The position numbers and the translations under genes were made by a program. Below, one piece after another: positions 17,960 to 28,480 of a stretch of 64,000 nt of DNA; positions within the stretch are counted from its first letter, which is position 1, and every line of letters begins with the position of its first letter. The DNA lies in assembly GCF_900105455.1 (NCBI RefSeq), contig NZ_FNSF01000002.1, forward strand, positions 365,501 to 429,500. Direction: 5' to 3'. This stretch comes from Tenacibaculum sp. MAR_2009_124. GTDB taxonomy: Bacteria; Bacteroidota; Bacteroidia; Flavobacteriales; Flavobacteriaceae. Under the pieces are notes generated by a model. The model saw nothing but the letters and a program-made list of their open reading frames with translations. It was not told where the DNA came from and did not search any database.

Positions 17960-20900
17960 GTGAGTAAAAATAAAGGTATTAAAAGACTTAAAAACATAGT
18001 GTTAAAAACTATCAAGTATGTAGTGATTTTGTTACTACTACTTGTGTTGATATTGTCGCTGCCAATAACTCAAACAAAGATTGGTAAATATGCTACTGAT
18101 TATGTAAACGAGAGTTTCGGAACTAATATTGTTGTAAAAAAAATAGATTTATCTTGGTTGGGAAGTGTCAATTTAAAAGGAATTGAGATACGAGATCATC
18201 ATAAAGATACTTTAATTTTTGTTGATAATTTAAAAACCTCTTTACAGAATGTAAAGAAAATCGTTGATAATAAAGTTAATCTTGGGGAAGCTTCTTTGTC
18301 AGGAGTTCAATTTCACTTAAAAACATACAAAGGGGAAAAAGACGATAATCTTGCAATTTTTATTGATAGTTTTGAAGACGGTACCCCTAAAGATAGTTTG
18401 TCAACACCTTTTATTCTTAAAAGTGATTTAATTGAATTAGAAGGATTAAATTTCAAGCTACTCGATGAAAATAAAGAGGAACTCTTACAATTTTCAGCAA
18501 ATAATACTTCAGCGCAACTTAATAATTTCTCCATTGTTGGACCTGATGTTTCTATGGAAATTAGAAACATGCAGTTTACGGAGAATAGAGGAGTAAATAT
18601 TACAAATTTGAAAACCGATTTTCTCTATACGAAAACTCATATGCAGTTTGATAACACAATTCTTAAAACTGATAATGACTCTAGAATAGATGCGGATATT
18701 AAATTAACGTACAAAAGGGAGTATTTAGCTGATTTTAACGATAAAGTAAAGATTAAAGCTAACTTTAAGAAAAGTGATCTTGCTGTAAGAGATTTAAATA
18801 AATTGTATAATGAGCTGAATGGTGATGATATGATTCATTTCACAGGAAAAGTGAAAGGAGTATTAAACAATTTCAGTGCTACCAGAATAAAAATGCATTC
18901 CAAAAAAGGAATGAGAATTATAGGAGATCTTGGTTTTGTAAACGCTTTAAATACGGATCGTGGTTTTATTTTTGATGCAGATATTAAAAATATTACAGCA
19001 AATTATTATCAGTTAAAAAGTGTTTTACCTAATTTGTTAGGACGAACACTACCCTCAGAATTTCAAAGGTTAGGTAATTTTACCATGATTGGATTGGTAA
19101 AGGTAACTCCAGATCAAATGGAAGCTACGCTTACAGTGAATTCTGATATTGGAACAACTATTTCGGATTTACAGTTAACAAATATTGATAACATTGACTC
19201 TGCGGATTATGAAGGGGAAGTCATTTTTGAGAATTTCGATGTAGGGATTTTTGCAAATGATCCTTTGTTAGGGAAAATATCTTTACGAGCGGAAGTAAAA
19301 GGTAGTGGTTTTGATGTAGACAATATTAATACGTCAATATTAGGAACTGTTGGTAGTTTGGAATTTAATAAATATCAATACAACGATTTAATTGTTAACG
19401 GTCAATTCGAAAAAAAGAAGTTTAAAGGAGAATTGGAATCGAGAGATGAAAATTTTGTAATGTATTTTCAGGGCTTGGCAGATTTTTCATCTGCAACAAA
19501 TAAATTTGACTTTGAAGCCGATATGACAAAGGTTGATCTTAAAAAAACAAACCTTTTTACCAGAGATTCAATTTCGGAACTGAAAGGAAGGTTAGTGCTT
19601 GATATATCTGGAAATACTTTTGATGATATCGTTGGAAATGCAACTTTCGAAAACTTTAAGTATCAGAATCAGAAAGATCAGTATAATTTTAAAAAATTTA
19701 CGGTAAACTCGGCAATTAAAGACAGTATAAAAAGTATTGAAATTAACTCAGATGATATTGTCAAAGGAAAATTAGAAGGGAAGTTTTTATTCAATGAATT
19801 ATGGCCAATTACGCAGAATGCTTTAGGAAGTGTATATACCAATTACGAACCGCTTGAAATATCAAAAAACCAATTTTTAAAATTCGATTTTAGAATATAT
19901 AATAAAATTATAGATGTATTTTTCCCTCAGATTTCAATAGAAAGAAATACACGTTTAAAAGGTCGAGTTAATTCGACTAACAATTCGATTAAATTAGATT
20001 TTTCGTCTCCAAAAATAAACGCTTACGGCAATATTGTTGAAAAAATAGCACTTAAACTAGATAATAAAAACCCAATATTTAACACTCACTTAACCGCAGA
20101 TAAGATTAATACGAAGTATTATAAAATTGATAAACTTAACCTTCTTAATAGAACAGAAAGAGACACATTGTTTTTTAAGTCTGAGTTTAAAGTAGGAAGA
20201 GAGCGAAAAGAAAATCTAGAACTTAATTTATATTATACAATTAACAGCGATAAAAAAGGAGTGTTAGGGTTTCAGAAATCTGAATTAAGTTATAAAGGTT
20301 TTGATTGGGTTGTAAATCCAAATGGTGATAAAAAGAATAAAGTTACTTTTAATATTCACGACAATGATTTTACTATCAGTCCATTTGTGTTGGTTTCCAA
20401 AGATCAAAAAATAGAAGTTGAAGGAAATATAAAAGGCTTAGTAGATCGTGATTTTCAAGCAAATTTTGAGAATGTAAAGCTGGAGAGTTTTCTGCCAACC
20501 ATTGATAGTTTAAAACTTAACGGAAAAGTAAATGGAAAATTAACATTTAAACAAACAGAAGAAGAGATAAGTCCTAGGGCAAATGTTCTGGTGAATAATT
20601 TCAGAATAAATGATTTTGAACAAGGTGATCTTATTATGCATGTTATAGGAGATAACTCTTATAACAAATTTGAAGTAAGTATGGCTCTAAACAACCGGAA
20701 AGCTAAAAGTATTTTTGCCGAAGGGAATCTTGATTTTTCTGCTAAACGACCAGAAATGGATCTCGCTATATCTCTACAAGATTATGAAATCGACGCTTTT
20801 AGCCCTCTTGGTCAGGAAGTTTTGTCTCGCTTGAGAGGAAAAGTATCTGGAGATTTTAAAGCGAAGGGGTTTGTAGGGAACCCTGATTTTAATGGAGTAT

Positions 20901-22423
20901 TGAGGCTTGAGGATGCTGGTTTAACGTTCCCGTATTTGAATGTTGATTTTGACTTAAAAGGGGATACAAATATAGATCTGGAAGGGCAGCAGTTCAAGCT
21001 TAATAATATGGTTTTAGAAGATACTAAGCATCGAACAAAGGGAAATCTTTCCGGATATATTGCTCATGAAAACTTTGATCAATGGTTTTTAGATTTAGAT
21101 ATTAAAACCGATAATTTACTGATCCTTGATACTGAAGAAGATGAGGAAGTACCATATTATGGTACTGGTTTTTTAAATGGATTCGCAGAGATAACTGGAC
21201 TAACTAGTAATTTAGATATTATAGTAAATGGTAAGACTCAGCCAGGAACTGTTTTTGTGATTCCTTTGAGCGATATTAAAACTGTTGATAATTATAAATT
21301 GATTCATTTTGAGAAGAGGGTAAATGAGGTAGAGGAAAAAGAACGACTAATTGAAGATATTAAAGGCTTAGATTTAACAATTGAATTAGAAGTCACAAAA
21401 GATGCAATAGCTCAGGTAGTTATTGATAAGGTTTCAGGAAGCGAGTTAAAAGGTAGCGGTCACGGAAATTTAATTATTGATATTAATACTCGAGGAAAGT
21501 TTCATATGCTAGGTGATTTTAAAGTAGACAATGGCTTGTATAATTTTAGGTATGCCGGAATTACAAAACCTTTTGTTGTGCAAAAAGGAGGTACTATTTC
21601 ATGGAGTGGTAGTCCTTATGACGCAGAATTAGATATAACCGCGGTTTATAGTACGAAAGCAAACCCAGCGCAAATATTAGATAATGTTAGTTCTAGCAGA
21701 AAAATTCCTATAGATTTGTACACTAAAATTACTGGAGGTTTATTTAGTTCAAAACAGGAGTTTGATATTAAAATTCCGAATGCAAATTCTACCGTCAGTT
21801 CCGAGCTAGAATTTGTTTTAAATGAAAATGATTTAAATACAAAAATGCAACATTTTTCATTTTTATTGGCTTTCGGAACTTTCTATAATGAAGAAGCCAT
21901 TGGAACTAGTGCAACTACAGGTTTAACAGGAACAGCTTCTGAAATTGCTTCGAGTATATTGTCGAGCATGTTAAATAGTGAAGACAATAAAGTACAAGTT
22001 GGAGTTGGGTATGTGCAGGGAGATAGAGGCAATGTTGAAAATCAAAATAATATTGATGATCAAGTAGATGTGTCAGTAAGTACGCAGTTGAGTGATAAAG
22101 TTTTGGTAAATGGAAAGGTTGGAGTGCCTGTAGGAAACAACACTCAAACGAATGTGGTTGGAGAAGTAAAAGTAGAGGTATTATTAAATGACGAAGGAAA
22201 TTTAAGAGGTACTGTATTTAACAGACAAAATGATGTACAGTATTCAATAGATGATGAAGGATATACTCAAGGTGTTGGTTTGTCTTACCAAGTAAATTTT
22301 AATAATCTGAAAGAGTTAGGGCAAAAACTAGGCTTAAAAAGTAAAAAGGAAAAGAAGAAAGACACAATTGTTAAAAAAGAAAAGAAATTAGTTCATTTTA
22401 AATCTAGAAAGAAAGAAAAATAA
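17960..22423 (+). CDS. tamB: Translocation/assembly module TamB-like protein
   Basis: 1487 residues with a GTG start at 17960. One N-terminal membrane anchor (YVVILLLLLVLILSLPIT, about 17-36) is followed by a long periplasmic beta-rich body. The DUF490 (TamB) domain occupies the C-terminal third (GSGHGNLIIDINTRGKFHMLGDFKVDNGLYNFRYAGITKPFVVQKGGTISWSG). The C-terminus is lysine-rich. TamB-like AsmA-superfamily proteins form a hydrophobic groove across the periplasm for phospholipid transfer or outer-membrane protein assembly. Bacteroidota members are commonly of this size. It is followed 12 bp later by a DUF368 gene, an arrangement consistent with one envelope-biogenesis transcript. Confidence 0.93.
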   Translation: MSKNKGIKRLKNIVLKTIKYVVILLLLLVLILSLPITQTKIGKYATDYVNESFGTNIVVKKIDLSWLGSVNLKGIEIRDHHKDTLIFVDNLKTSLQNVKKIVDNKVNLGEASLSGVQFHLKTYKGEKDDNLAIFIDSFEDGTPKDSLSTPFILKSDLIELEGLNFKLLDENKEELLQFSANNTSAQLNNFSIVGPDVSMEIRNMQFTENRGVNITNLKTDFLYTKTHMQFDNTILKTDNDSRIDADIKLTYKREYLADFNDKVKIKANFKKSDLAVRDLNKLYNELNGDDMIHFTGKVKGVLNNFSATRIKMHSKKGMRIIGDLGFVNALNTDRGFIFDADIKNITANYYQLKSVLPNLLGRTLPSEFQRLGNFTMIGLVKVTPDQMEATLTVNSDIGTTISDLQLTNIDNIDSADYEGEVIFENFDVGIFANDPLLGKISLRAEVKGSGFDVDNINTSILGTVGSLEFNKYQYNDLIVNGQFEKKKFKGELESRDENFVMYFQGLADFSSATNKFDFEADMTKVDLKKTNLFTRDSISELKGRLVLDISGNTFDDIVGNATFENFKYQNQKDQYNFKKFTVNSAIKDSIKSIEINSDDIVKGKLEGKFLFNELWPITQNALGSVYTNYEPLEISKNQFLKFDFRIYNKIIDVFFPQISIERNTRLKGRVNSTNNSIKLDFSSPKINAYGNIVEKIALKLDNKNPIFNTHLTADKINTKYYKIDKLNLLNRTERDTLFFKSEFKVGRERKENLELNLYYTINSDKKGVLGFQKSELSYKGFDWVVNPNGDKKNKVTFNIHDNDFTISPFVLVSKDQKIEVEGNIKGLVDRDFQANFENVKLESFLPTIDSLKLNGKVNGKLTFKQTEEEISPRANVLVNNFRINDFEQGDLIMHVIGDNSYNKFEVSMALNNRKAKSIFAEGNLDFSAKRPEMDLAISLQDYEIDAFSPLGQEVLSRLRGKVSGDFKAKGFVGNPDFNGVLRLEDAGLTFPYLNVDFDLKGDTNIDLEGQQFKLNNMVLEDTKHRTKGNLSGYIAHENFDQWFLDLDIKTDNLLILDTEEDEEVPYYGTGFLNGFAEITGLTSNLDIIVNGKTQPGTVFVIPLSDIKTVDNYKLIHFEKRVNEVEEKERLIEDIKGLDLTIELEVTKDAIAQVVIDKVSGSELKGSGHGNLIIDINTRGKFHMLGDFKVDNGLYNFRYAGITKPFVVQKGGTISWSGSPYDAELDITAVYSTKANPAQILDNVSSSRKIPIDLYTKITGGLFSSKQEFDIKIPNANSTVSSELEFVLNENDLNTKMQHFSFLLAFGTFYNEEAIGTSATTGLTGTASEIASSILSSMLNSEDNKVQVGVGYVQGDRGNVENQNNIDDQVDVSVSTQLSDKVLVNGKVGVPVGNNTQTNVVGEVKVEVLLNDEGNLRGTVFNRQNDVQYSIDDEGYTQGVGLSYQVNFNNLKELGQKLGLKSKKEKKKDTIVKKEKKLVHFKSRKKEK

Positions 22424-22435
22424 TAACCAAACTTT

Positions 22436-23359
22436 ATGAGTAGATCATTAAAAGACTATTTAGTAATTGGATTGAAAGGTATAGCAATGGGAGCTGCAGA
22501 TGTAGTACCAGGAGTATCAGGAGGAACAATTGCTTTTATTTCAGGTATATATGAGGAGTTGCTTACGTCAATAAGTAATATTAATCTAGGTCTTTTTAAA
22601 ACCTTAAAAAAAGAAGGATTAAAAAAAGCATGGGAAAAGTTAAACGGAAACTTCTTACTTGCGCTATTCATTGGTATACTCACAAGCGTTTTTTCATTGG
22701 CCAATGCGATAAAATGGTTATTGAAAAACGAGCCTGTGTTGTTATGGGCTTTCTTTTTTGGACTTGTATTAGCGAGTATTTTATATATAGGGAAGCAGGT
22801 AGAAAAGTGGAATTTAACTGGAGTTGTTTTGGGTGTTTTAGGAGTTGTTCTAGGATACGTAATTACGATAGTGCCATCAATAGGTGGACAAGAAGCAGGT
22901 TATTTATTTCTTATTTTCTCAGGAGCGCTTGCGTCATGTGCTATGATTTTACCAGGTATTTCTGGTTCATATATATTGCTATTGATAGGAGTTTATCCTT
23001 TGGTAATGAAGGCTCTTTCAGATAGAGATTTAGTGTTGATATCTGTTATAGCAGTTGGCGTTATTATTGGGTTAACAACTTTTTCAAAGTTGTTAAAATG
23101 GTTGTTTTTAAATTATAAGAATGAGATGTTAATTTCTTTGACAGGAATTATGTTAGGGTCATTGAATAAAGTTTGGCCATGGAAAAAAGTACTTACTACG
23201 TATATTGACCGTCATGGAGAAGCTAAACCTCTTCTAGAAAAAAGTGTTTTACCTTATAATTACGACGGAGACCCGCAGTTATTTTACGCTATAGCCTTGT
23301 CAGTTTTAGGATTCAGTTTAATTATTTTATTAGAAAAAATAGCAACAAAAAAGCAATAG
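22436..23359 (+). CDS. DUF368 membrane protein (PopT-type undecaprenyl-phosphate translocase family)
   Basis: 307 residues with about eight membrane segments. The signature halves are GAADVVPGVSGGTIAFISGIYEELL near the start and MILPGISGSYILLLIGVYP in the middle, an internal-duplication pattern of DUF368. Members of this family (PopT) recycle undecaprenyl phosphate from the outer to the inner face of the cytoplasmic membrane for cell-wall and glycan synthesis, as shown in other bacteria. It starts 12 bp after tamB and is followed by a second DUF368 gene 33 bp later. Confidence 0.9.
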   Translation: MSRSLKDYLVIGLKGIAMGAADVVPGVSGGTIAFISGIYEELLTSISNINLGLFKTLKKEGLKKAWEKLNGNFLLALFIGILTSVFSLANAIKWLLKNEPVLLWAFFFGLVLASILYIGKQVEKWNLTGVVLGVLGVVLGYVITIVPSIGGQEAGYLFLIFSGALASCAMILPGISGSYILLLIGVYPLVMKALSDRDLVLISVIAVGVIIGLTTFSKLLKWLFLNYKNEMLISLTGIMLGSLNKVWPWKKVLTTYIDRHGEAKPLLEKSVLPYNYDGDPQLFYAIALSVLGFSLIILLEKIATKKQ

Positions 23360-23392
23360 AAATACGTAACTTCGTGGTTCCAACTAAAACCA

Positions 23393-24399
23393 ATGCATCA
23401 AGAGCGTACATTTATTGAGAAAGTCAATTTATTCTTAAAAGGATTGACAATGGGTGGGGCGAATAAAGTCCCAGGAGTGTCAGGAGGAATGGTTGCTTTT
23501 GTTATGGGGTTTTATGAAGAACTGATATTTACCTTTCAACGAGTAAATGCAAAAGCGTTCAAACTTTTGTTTAATGGTCGTTTCCAAAGTTTTTCACGAT
23601 ATACAAATTTACAGTTTTTAGTATTGGTGATGGCTGGTAGCATGTGTAGCTATTTCAGTGTATCGTTGATATTGGATTATTTTTTAAAAAACTATGAAAT
23701 TTATGTCTGGGCCTGGTTTTTTGGAATGATTATAGGTTCTATATATTATATTTCAAAAGACTTTGGCGATTGGAGAATAAAAAATATCATAGCATTAGGT
23801 ATAGGTGTTTCTGTAGGAATCGCTATTAGTTTTATGACTCCAGCGAAAGAAAACGACAATTTATGGTTCGTTTTTCTATGTGGAATAATAGGTGTTTCGG
23901 GAATGACTTTACCAGGATTATCAGGGTCTTTTATTCTTATTCTTTTAGGTAATTATGTACTTCTTCTTGTCGATAGTGTTAATGAGTTGGGGGTATAATT
24001 ACAAATGTTTTATCTGGAAATTTCGATTTTATTGAAGATCCAATAAGGATGAGATACTTGAAAATTATTGGAGTTTTTACAGCAGGTTCTGCTTTTGGTT
24101 TAGTGTCAATCTCTCATGTTCTGGGATATGTACTTAAAAGATGGCATCAAATTGTAACTGCGGTTATTATTGGTTTTATAACAGGCTCGTTGGGTAATGT
24201 CTGGCCTTGGAAACAAACCATATATAAAAAGGAAGGAACTCAATTTTTACTAGATAAGAAAGGAAATAAAATAGTTGAAAATTACGAACGATACATTCCT
24301 GAAATCCAAGAAACCGAAACATTAATTTCTATTGGTTTTATTGCTTTTGGAATCGTGTTAATTTTAATAATAGATTTTTATGGAAGAAAAAGGAACTAA
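23393..24399 (+). pseudogene. Second DUF368 gene, split by a one-base frameshift
   Basis: The first frame (23393-23998) carries GGANKVPGVSGGMVAFVMGFYEELI and MTLPGLSGSFILILLGNYVLLLVDSVNELG, then stops. Continuing in the +1 frame through GIITNVLSGNFDFIEDPIR leads without a stop into the frame annotated from 24049 (MRYLKIIGVFTAGSAFGL), which completes the fold. The junction is a run of five G at 23989-23993. A sixth G would restore a continuous protein of about 335 residues. It is a tandem paralogue of the preceding gene. Its last 20 bases overlap the start of aroE. Confidence 0.88.
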
Positions 24400-25135
24400 G
24401 AAATTATTTGCGCTTATAGGTAAAGATATTTCTTACTCTTTTTCAAGAGGGTATTTTGCAGACAAGTTTTCTAATTTAAAACTTGATGATCATAATTATG
24501 TGAATTTTGATTTGCAATCTTTAAAAGAACTAACCAATAGGATTTTAGAGAATAAAGAAATTTTAAAAGGAATGAATGTAACCATTCCTTATAAATTGGA
24601 AATTTTCGATTTTCTCGATAAAGTAGATCCACAGGCAAAAAAAATAGGGGCTGTGAATACCATTAGAATAGAGAAAAATGGCAGACTAATTGGATTCAAT
24701 ACAGATGTGTTCGGATTTCAAAAATCGTTAGAACCTTTATTAAAGAAACATCATAAACACGCACTTATTTTGGGCACTGGAGGTGCTTCTAAAGCAGTGG
24801 CTTATGCATTGGAAATCTTAAAAATTGAGTTCTCTTTTGTGTCGAGAAATAAGAATGGTGATTTCTTAACATATGATGAATTGAATACTGAGTTACTGAG
24901 TAAGTATTTTTTAATTGTTAACTGTACACCGTTAGGAACTCACCCAAATATTGAAAGAGCTCCAAAAATTCCATATTCATGCATAAATGAGAAGCATTTG
25001 TTGTATGATTTAATTTATAATCCTTCTGAAACTACCTTTTTAAAAAAAGGAAAAGAACAAGGAGCAGCGATTAAAAATGGATTGGAAATGCTTGAGTTAC
25101 AGGCTGAAAAAGCTTGGGAAATATGGAATAAATAA
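24380..25135 (+). CDS. aroE: Shikimate dehydrogenase AroE
   Basis: 251 residues. GKDISYSFSRGYF is the substrate-binding serine motif. MNVTIPYK carries the catalytic lysine, followed by KKIGAVNTI. ALILGTGGASKAVAYAL is the NADP-binding Rossmann turn, and NCTPLGTHPN is conserved. It reduces 3-dehydroshikimate to shikimate in aromatic amino-acid synthesis. The ATG at 24380 lies inside the end of the DUF368 frame (20-base overlap), so translation is probably coupled. Confidence 0.95.
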   Translation: MEEKGTKKLFALIGKDISYSFSRGYFADKFSNLKLDDHNYVNFDLQSLKELTNRILENKEILKGMNVTIPYKLEIFDFLDKVDPQAKKIGAVNTIRIEKNGRLIGFNTDVFGFQKSLEPLLKKHHKHALILGTGGASKAVAYALEILKIEFSFVSRNKNGDFLTYDELNTELLSKYFLIVNCTPLGTHPNIERAPKIPYSCINEKHLLYDLIYNPSETTFLKKGKEQGAAIKNGLEMLELQAEKAWEIWNK

Positions 25136-25221
25136 TATATAGATAATTAAAAGAAGGTGTGCATTTGCCTAAGAATGCTTATCTTTAACCTCTAATTAAA
25201 AGGAACTTAAACATTGTAGAC

Positions 25222-27057
25222 ATGTTAGAAAACAAGGAAGAAAAGATCGAAGACTCAATAAAAATTGAAAAAGTAACTGATGCTGAGAAGGCTGTAAATG
25301 AAGTTGAAAATGAAGTAGCGCATGAATCCGAAAAATCTGCAGAGAAGCATGAAATTCCGATGTTGGACTACGGAGCAATGGAGTTTGATAAATTAGTAGA
25401 GGAACTTGAAAAGTTACTCAAAGCACATCCTGTTCAGCAACTTAAGAATAACGTCGAAGCTATTAAAACATCATTTAATACTAAATTTGGTAAGCTTTTA
25501 GCTGAAAAGAAAGAAGCATTTTTAGCGGATGGTGGTAATTCGATCGATTTTAAGTTTTCTAGCCCTGTTAAAACGGAATACAATAAGCTTTTATCTGAAT
25601 ATAAGAAAAAAAGAGACGCTTATTATTCACAATTAGAAAAGCAATTAAAAGACAATCTTGAAAGAAGAAATACGTTAATTGAAGGCCTCAAAAGACTAAT
25701 AGAGGAAGGAGACGTGAAAACAATGTACAATGACTTTCAAGAGATTCAGAAAAGCTGGAAAGAAGTTGGTCCAGTGCCAAAAACAAGATATAACGATACA
25801 TGGAGAACCTATCATCATCATGTTGAACGTTTTTATGATTTATTGCACTTAAATAAAGATTTTAGGGAACTCGATTTCAAACATAATCTAGAAGAAAAAT
25901 TAAAGTTAATTGATAGAGCAGAGGCTCTTGATAATATACAAGATGTTAATTTAGCTTTTAAAGAGTTGCAAGAGTTACATCGTTTATGGAAAGAAGATGT
26001 AGGGCCTGTTGGGAAAGAGCATAGAGAAGATGTTTGGAACAGATTTAGCGAAGCTACAAAGAAAGTTCATGATAGGCGCCATATACATTTTAAAGAGCTC
26101 AAGTCGAAATATCATGATATGATTGAGGCGAAGTTAAAGGTAGTTGAAGAAATCAATAACTATGATGCTTCTGGAAATAAAACTCATAATGATTGGCAAA
26201 AGAGTATTGTAGAAATTGAGGCACTTCGAAAAAAATACTTTGATATTGGTAAGTTACCTTACAGTAAAAGTGAGGCTGTTTGGCAACAATTTAAAGCGGC
26301 AACAAAACGTTTTAATACTGAAAAGAATACTTTTTATAAATCGGAGAAAAGTGCCCAGAGTGATAATTTAAAAAAGAAAATGGACTTGGTTGAGTTGGCT
26401 GAGAGTCTCAAAGATAGTGATGATTGGGATGAATCAACAAATACAATGAAGCGCATTCAGTCAGATTGGAAGAAAATAGGTCATGTTCCAAGGAAATATT
26501 CTGATGAAATATGGAAACGTTTTAAGAATGCTTGTAATCATTATTTTGATAGGTTACACGAGCGTAAAAACGAAGCGAATAAAGAACAACTTGTTTTAGT
26601 TGAAGCGAAAAAAGAATTTATAGAAGGTATTAAAGCTGAAGAAAATTTAACATTAGAGAATGTTGAGGAAGCAATATCTAAATGGAGAAGTTTAGGAGCA
26701 TTACCTAGAAACGCTCGCCATTTAAATGAAAAATTCAATAAAGCAATTGATGCGCACTTGGTTAAATTAGATATGGGGAAAGCCGATATCGAATTAATGA
26801 AGTTTAAAAATATTATTAATGGGTATCTAGCGCAGGAAGATTACAGAAAACTAGATAGTGAGCAGTTGTTCATAAGAAGAAAAATAGATGAAAATGTTCG
26901 CGAAATGCAACAGTTAGAAAATAATTTGAGCTTTATTTCAAACGCTACTGAAGATAATCCTTTAGTGATTGGTGTAAGAAATGGAATTCAAGAGTTTAAA
27001 GACGGACTTGATATTTGGCAGTTGAAGCTGGATTATTTAAAGAAATTAGATTATTAA
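25222..27057 (+). CDS. DUF349 domain-containing protein
   Basis: 611 residues, entirely helical and charged. An acidic N-terminal part of about 65 residues is followed by at least five DUF349-type repeats of about 70-75 residues. They are recognised by the core W-K-x-V/I-G-x-V-P pattern (SWKEVGPVPKTRYNDTW, LWKEDVGPVGKEHREDVWNRF, DWKKIGHVPRKYSDEIWKRF). No signal peptide or membrane segment is present. This protein is broadly conserved in Bacteroidota. DUF349 occurs in ribosome-associated or stress proteins elsewhere, but the molecular role is not established. It originally ended at a terminator now split by the insertion sequence. Confidence 0.88.
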   Translation: MLENKEEKIEDSIKIEKVTDAEKAVNEVENEVAHESEKSAEKHEIPMLDYGAMEFDKLVEELEKLLKAHPVQQLKNNVEAIKTSFNTKFGKLLAEKKEAFLADGGNSIDFKFSSPVKTEYNKLLSEYKKKRDAYYSQLEKQLKDNLERRNTLIEGLKRLIEEGDVKTMYNDFQEIQKSWKEVGPVPKTRYNDTWRTYHHHVERFYDLLHLNKDFRELDFKHNLEEKLKLIDRAEALDNIQDVNLAFKELQELHRLWKEDVGPVGKEHREDVWNRFSEATKKVHDRRHIHFKELKSKYHDMIEAKLKVVEEINNYDASGNKTHNDWQKSIVEIEALRKKYFDIGKLPYSKSEAVWQQFKAATKRFNTEKNTFYKSEKSAQSDNLKKKMDLVELAESLKDSDDWDESTNTMKRIQSDWKKIGHVPRKYSDEIWKRFKNACNHYFDRLHERKNEANKEQLVLVEAKKEFIEGIKAEENLTLENVEEAISKWRSLGALPRNARHLNEKFNKAIDAHLVKLDMGKADIELMKFKNIINGYLAQEDYRKLDSEQLFIRRKIDENVREMQQLENNLSFISNATEDNPLVIGVRNGIQEFKDGLDIWQLKLDYLKKLDY

Positions 27058-27080
27058 AAAAAAAACTGGGATTAAGATCC
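27053..27080 (+). terminator. Left half of a split bidirectional terminator
   Basis: The plus strand holds an A run and ACTGGGATTAAGATCC, the ascending arm of a hairpin. Its partner, ATCCCGGTTTTTTTT, lies at 28484 onward on the other side of the insertion sequence. Joined, they give ACtGGGAT-TAAG-ATCCcGGT with A and T runs, a classic bidirectional terminator. Confidence 0.8.
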
Positions 27081-28477
27081 AGTCATGGTCGGAAGAAATT
27101 CCGACCATTTATTTTTAAGTTTCAAAATGATCTAAATTTCCATCACAAATTACCACAATCATAGCAATGGCTAAATTTCTGAGTTCCATTTTAAACCTTC
27201 TTTTAGCCGTTTTATACCCAATATTGTTAGCTTTTTTATAGATTGCTATTAACATTGCTACAATTAAAGTCATATATAGAACTACTTTGATTCCGTTTTT
27301 ATTCAAAGATACTAAGTGACTTACATTTAGTTCTTGCTTTATAAAGCGAAAAAAGACCTCAATATCCCATCTCTTTCTATAGGCTTGCGTAATTTCCTTA
27401 GCAGAGAGATCAAATTGATTAGAAATAAAACAAAATTCTTTGTGATCTTCAGTTTTTGTTTTTGCAACAATCAAACGTAAAGGAGTCTTTACTAACTCTT
27501 GTTTATAGTGAATATTTCCTCTCTTATTATTTATAGCTTTACCAGTATACAGATATACTTTACTATCTTTTATAAGGCTTAACTCTCCTAGGTCAGAGTT
27601 TTGATTTTTATCGAGTAAAGATTCCAATTCTACATATTTTCTATTTTCTTTTGCTCTAGCAATAAAATAAATATCATTACCACTAAAATCTTTCATGGTT
27701 CTGGTAGATTGAAGACCTCTATCAATGACGTAAATATTTTTATGATTTTTGTGTTGTTTTACATGATCCATTATAACTTCAGGCAAAGCCATATCTTCAC
27801 TGGAATACTTAGGTTCTGTAAACACTTTAAACTCACAAGGCAATAAACCATCAAAGGTAATAGTATATTTAACAGATTTCTTACCATTTTTATGATCAAT
27901 TCCTTCTAATAATTTACTAGCAGCTTCACTAACCATCGAGCTATCCACATGAACTAATTGATGTTTTTCGTTATTAGAAGTCATTGGATAAGCATCGTGA
28001 AACTGGCTATAAATGCATTGATATATTTGAGCGAAATAATCGGAATCAATTTTAGATAACCTTTCTGAGATAGAACTTCTTCTGATGGATTCTGATTTAT
28101 CTAAATTGAAAAGAGTTTTAAACAGAGAATCATTAAAAGTATCTTCTAAGGTACGTTGACTTAATTTTTCGTTTTCTACAATACCATAAAGCAACAAATA
28201 AAACATTTTTTTACCATGAAGCACTTTGGTGTAATAATCCACATTAGTTGTGGATGATAATTTAGATAAAAGAGCTTCTGGAATAATACCTAATAATTCT
28301 TTTACGGATATTTTATGATCTTTAAATACTGACATAATAGCTTAATTATCAGTATATAAGATACAGGAAACAATACTCAAAAACAAGTTAAACAGCTGAA
28401 AAACAGCAGGTTAAAATAATTTTTTTTTATTTCTTAGAAACAAAAAAAGTCGGAAGAAAAATCTTCCGACCATGACT
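27081..28477 (-). mobile_element. IS4-type insertion sequence with inverted ends and target duplication
   Basis: Terminal inverted repeats AGTCATGGTCGGAAG (27081) and CTTCCGACCATGACT (ending 28477) are perfect. If two more bases (CC and GG) are counted the element is 27079-28479. GGATTAAGATCC flanks both sides, which gives a 12-bp target duplication, or 8 bp (ATTAAGAT) with the longer ends. It carries one transposase gene. Each end also contains a hairpin directed against incoming transcription: 27087-27106 followed by a T-rich tract, and 28449-28470 with a run of seven A on the plus strand. The perfect ends and target repeats indicate recent insertion. Confidence 0.93.
27115..28335 (-). CDS. 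IS4 family DDE transposase
   Basis: 406 residues, intact. HVDSSMVSEAASKLLEG gives the first catalytic aspartate region and NIYVIDRGLQSTRTM the second. The YREK-type block AYRKRWDIEVFFRFIKQELNVSHL carries the catalytic glutamate. These are the DDE residues that cut and join the element ends. An N-terminal helical DNA-binding region precedes them, and the C-terminus is basic. It is the only gene in the element and reads towards the left end. Only one copy occurs in this window. Confidence 0.93.
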   Translation of the reverse strand: MSVFKDHKISVKELLGIIPEALLSKLSSTTNVDYYTKVLHGKKMFYLLLYGIVENEKLSQRTLEDTFNDSLFKTLFNLDKSESIRRSSISERLSKIDSDYFAQIYQCIYSQFHDAYPMTSNNEKHQLVHVDSSMVSEAASKLLEGIDHKNGKKSVKYTITFDGLLPCEFKVFTEPKYSSEDMALPEVIMDHVKQHKNHKNIYVIDRGLQSTRTMKDFSGNDIYFIARAKENRKYVELESLLDKNQNSDLGELSLIKDSKVYLYTGKAINNKRGNIHYKQELVKTPLRLIVAKTKTEDHKEFCFISNQFDLSAKEITQAYRKRWDIEVFFRFIKQELNVSHLVSLNKNGIKVVLYMTLIVAMLIAIYKKANNIGYKTAKRRFKMELRNLAIAMIVVICDGNLDHFET

Positions 28478-28480
28478 GGA

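Noticed and set aside
27081..28477. The IS with nearby genes as a composite transposon.
   Set aside because: Only one copy of the IS is present in this window and the target repeats flank the single element.
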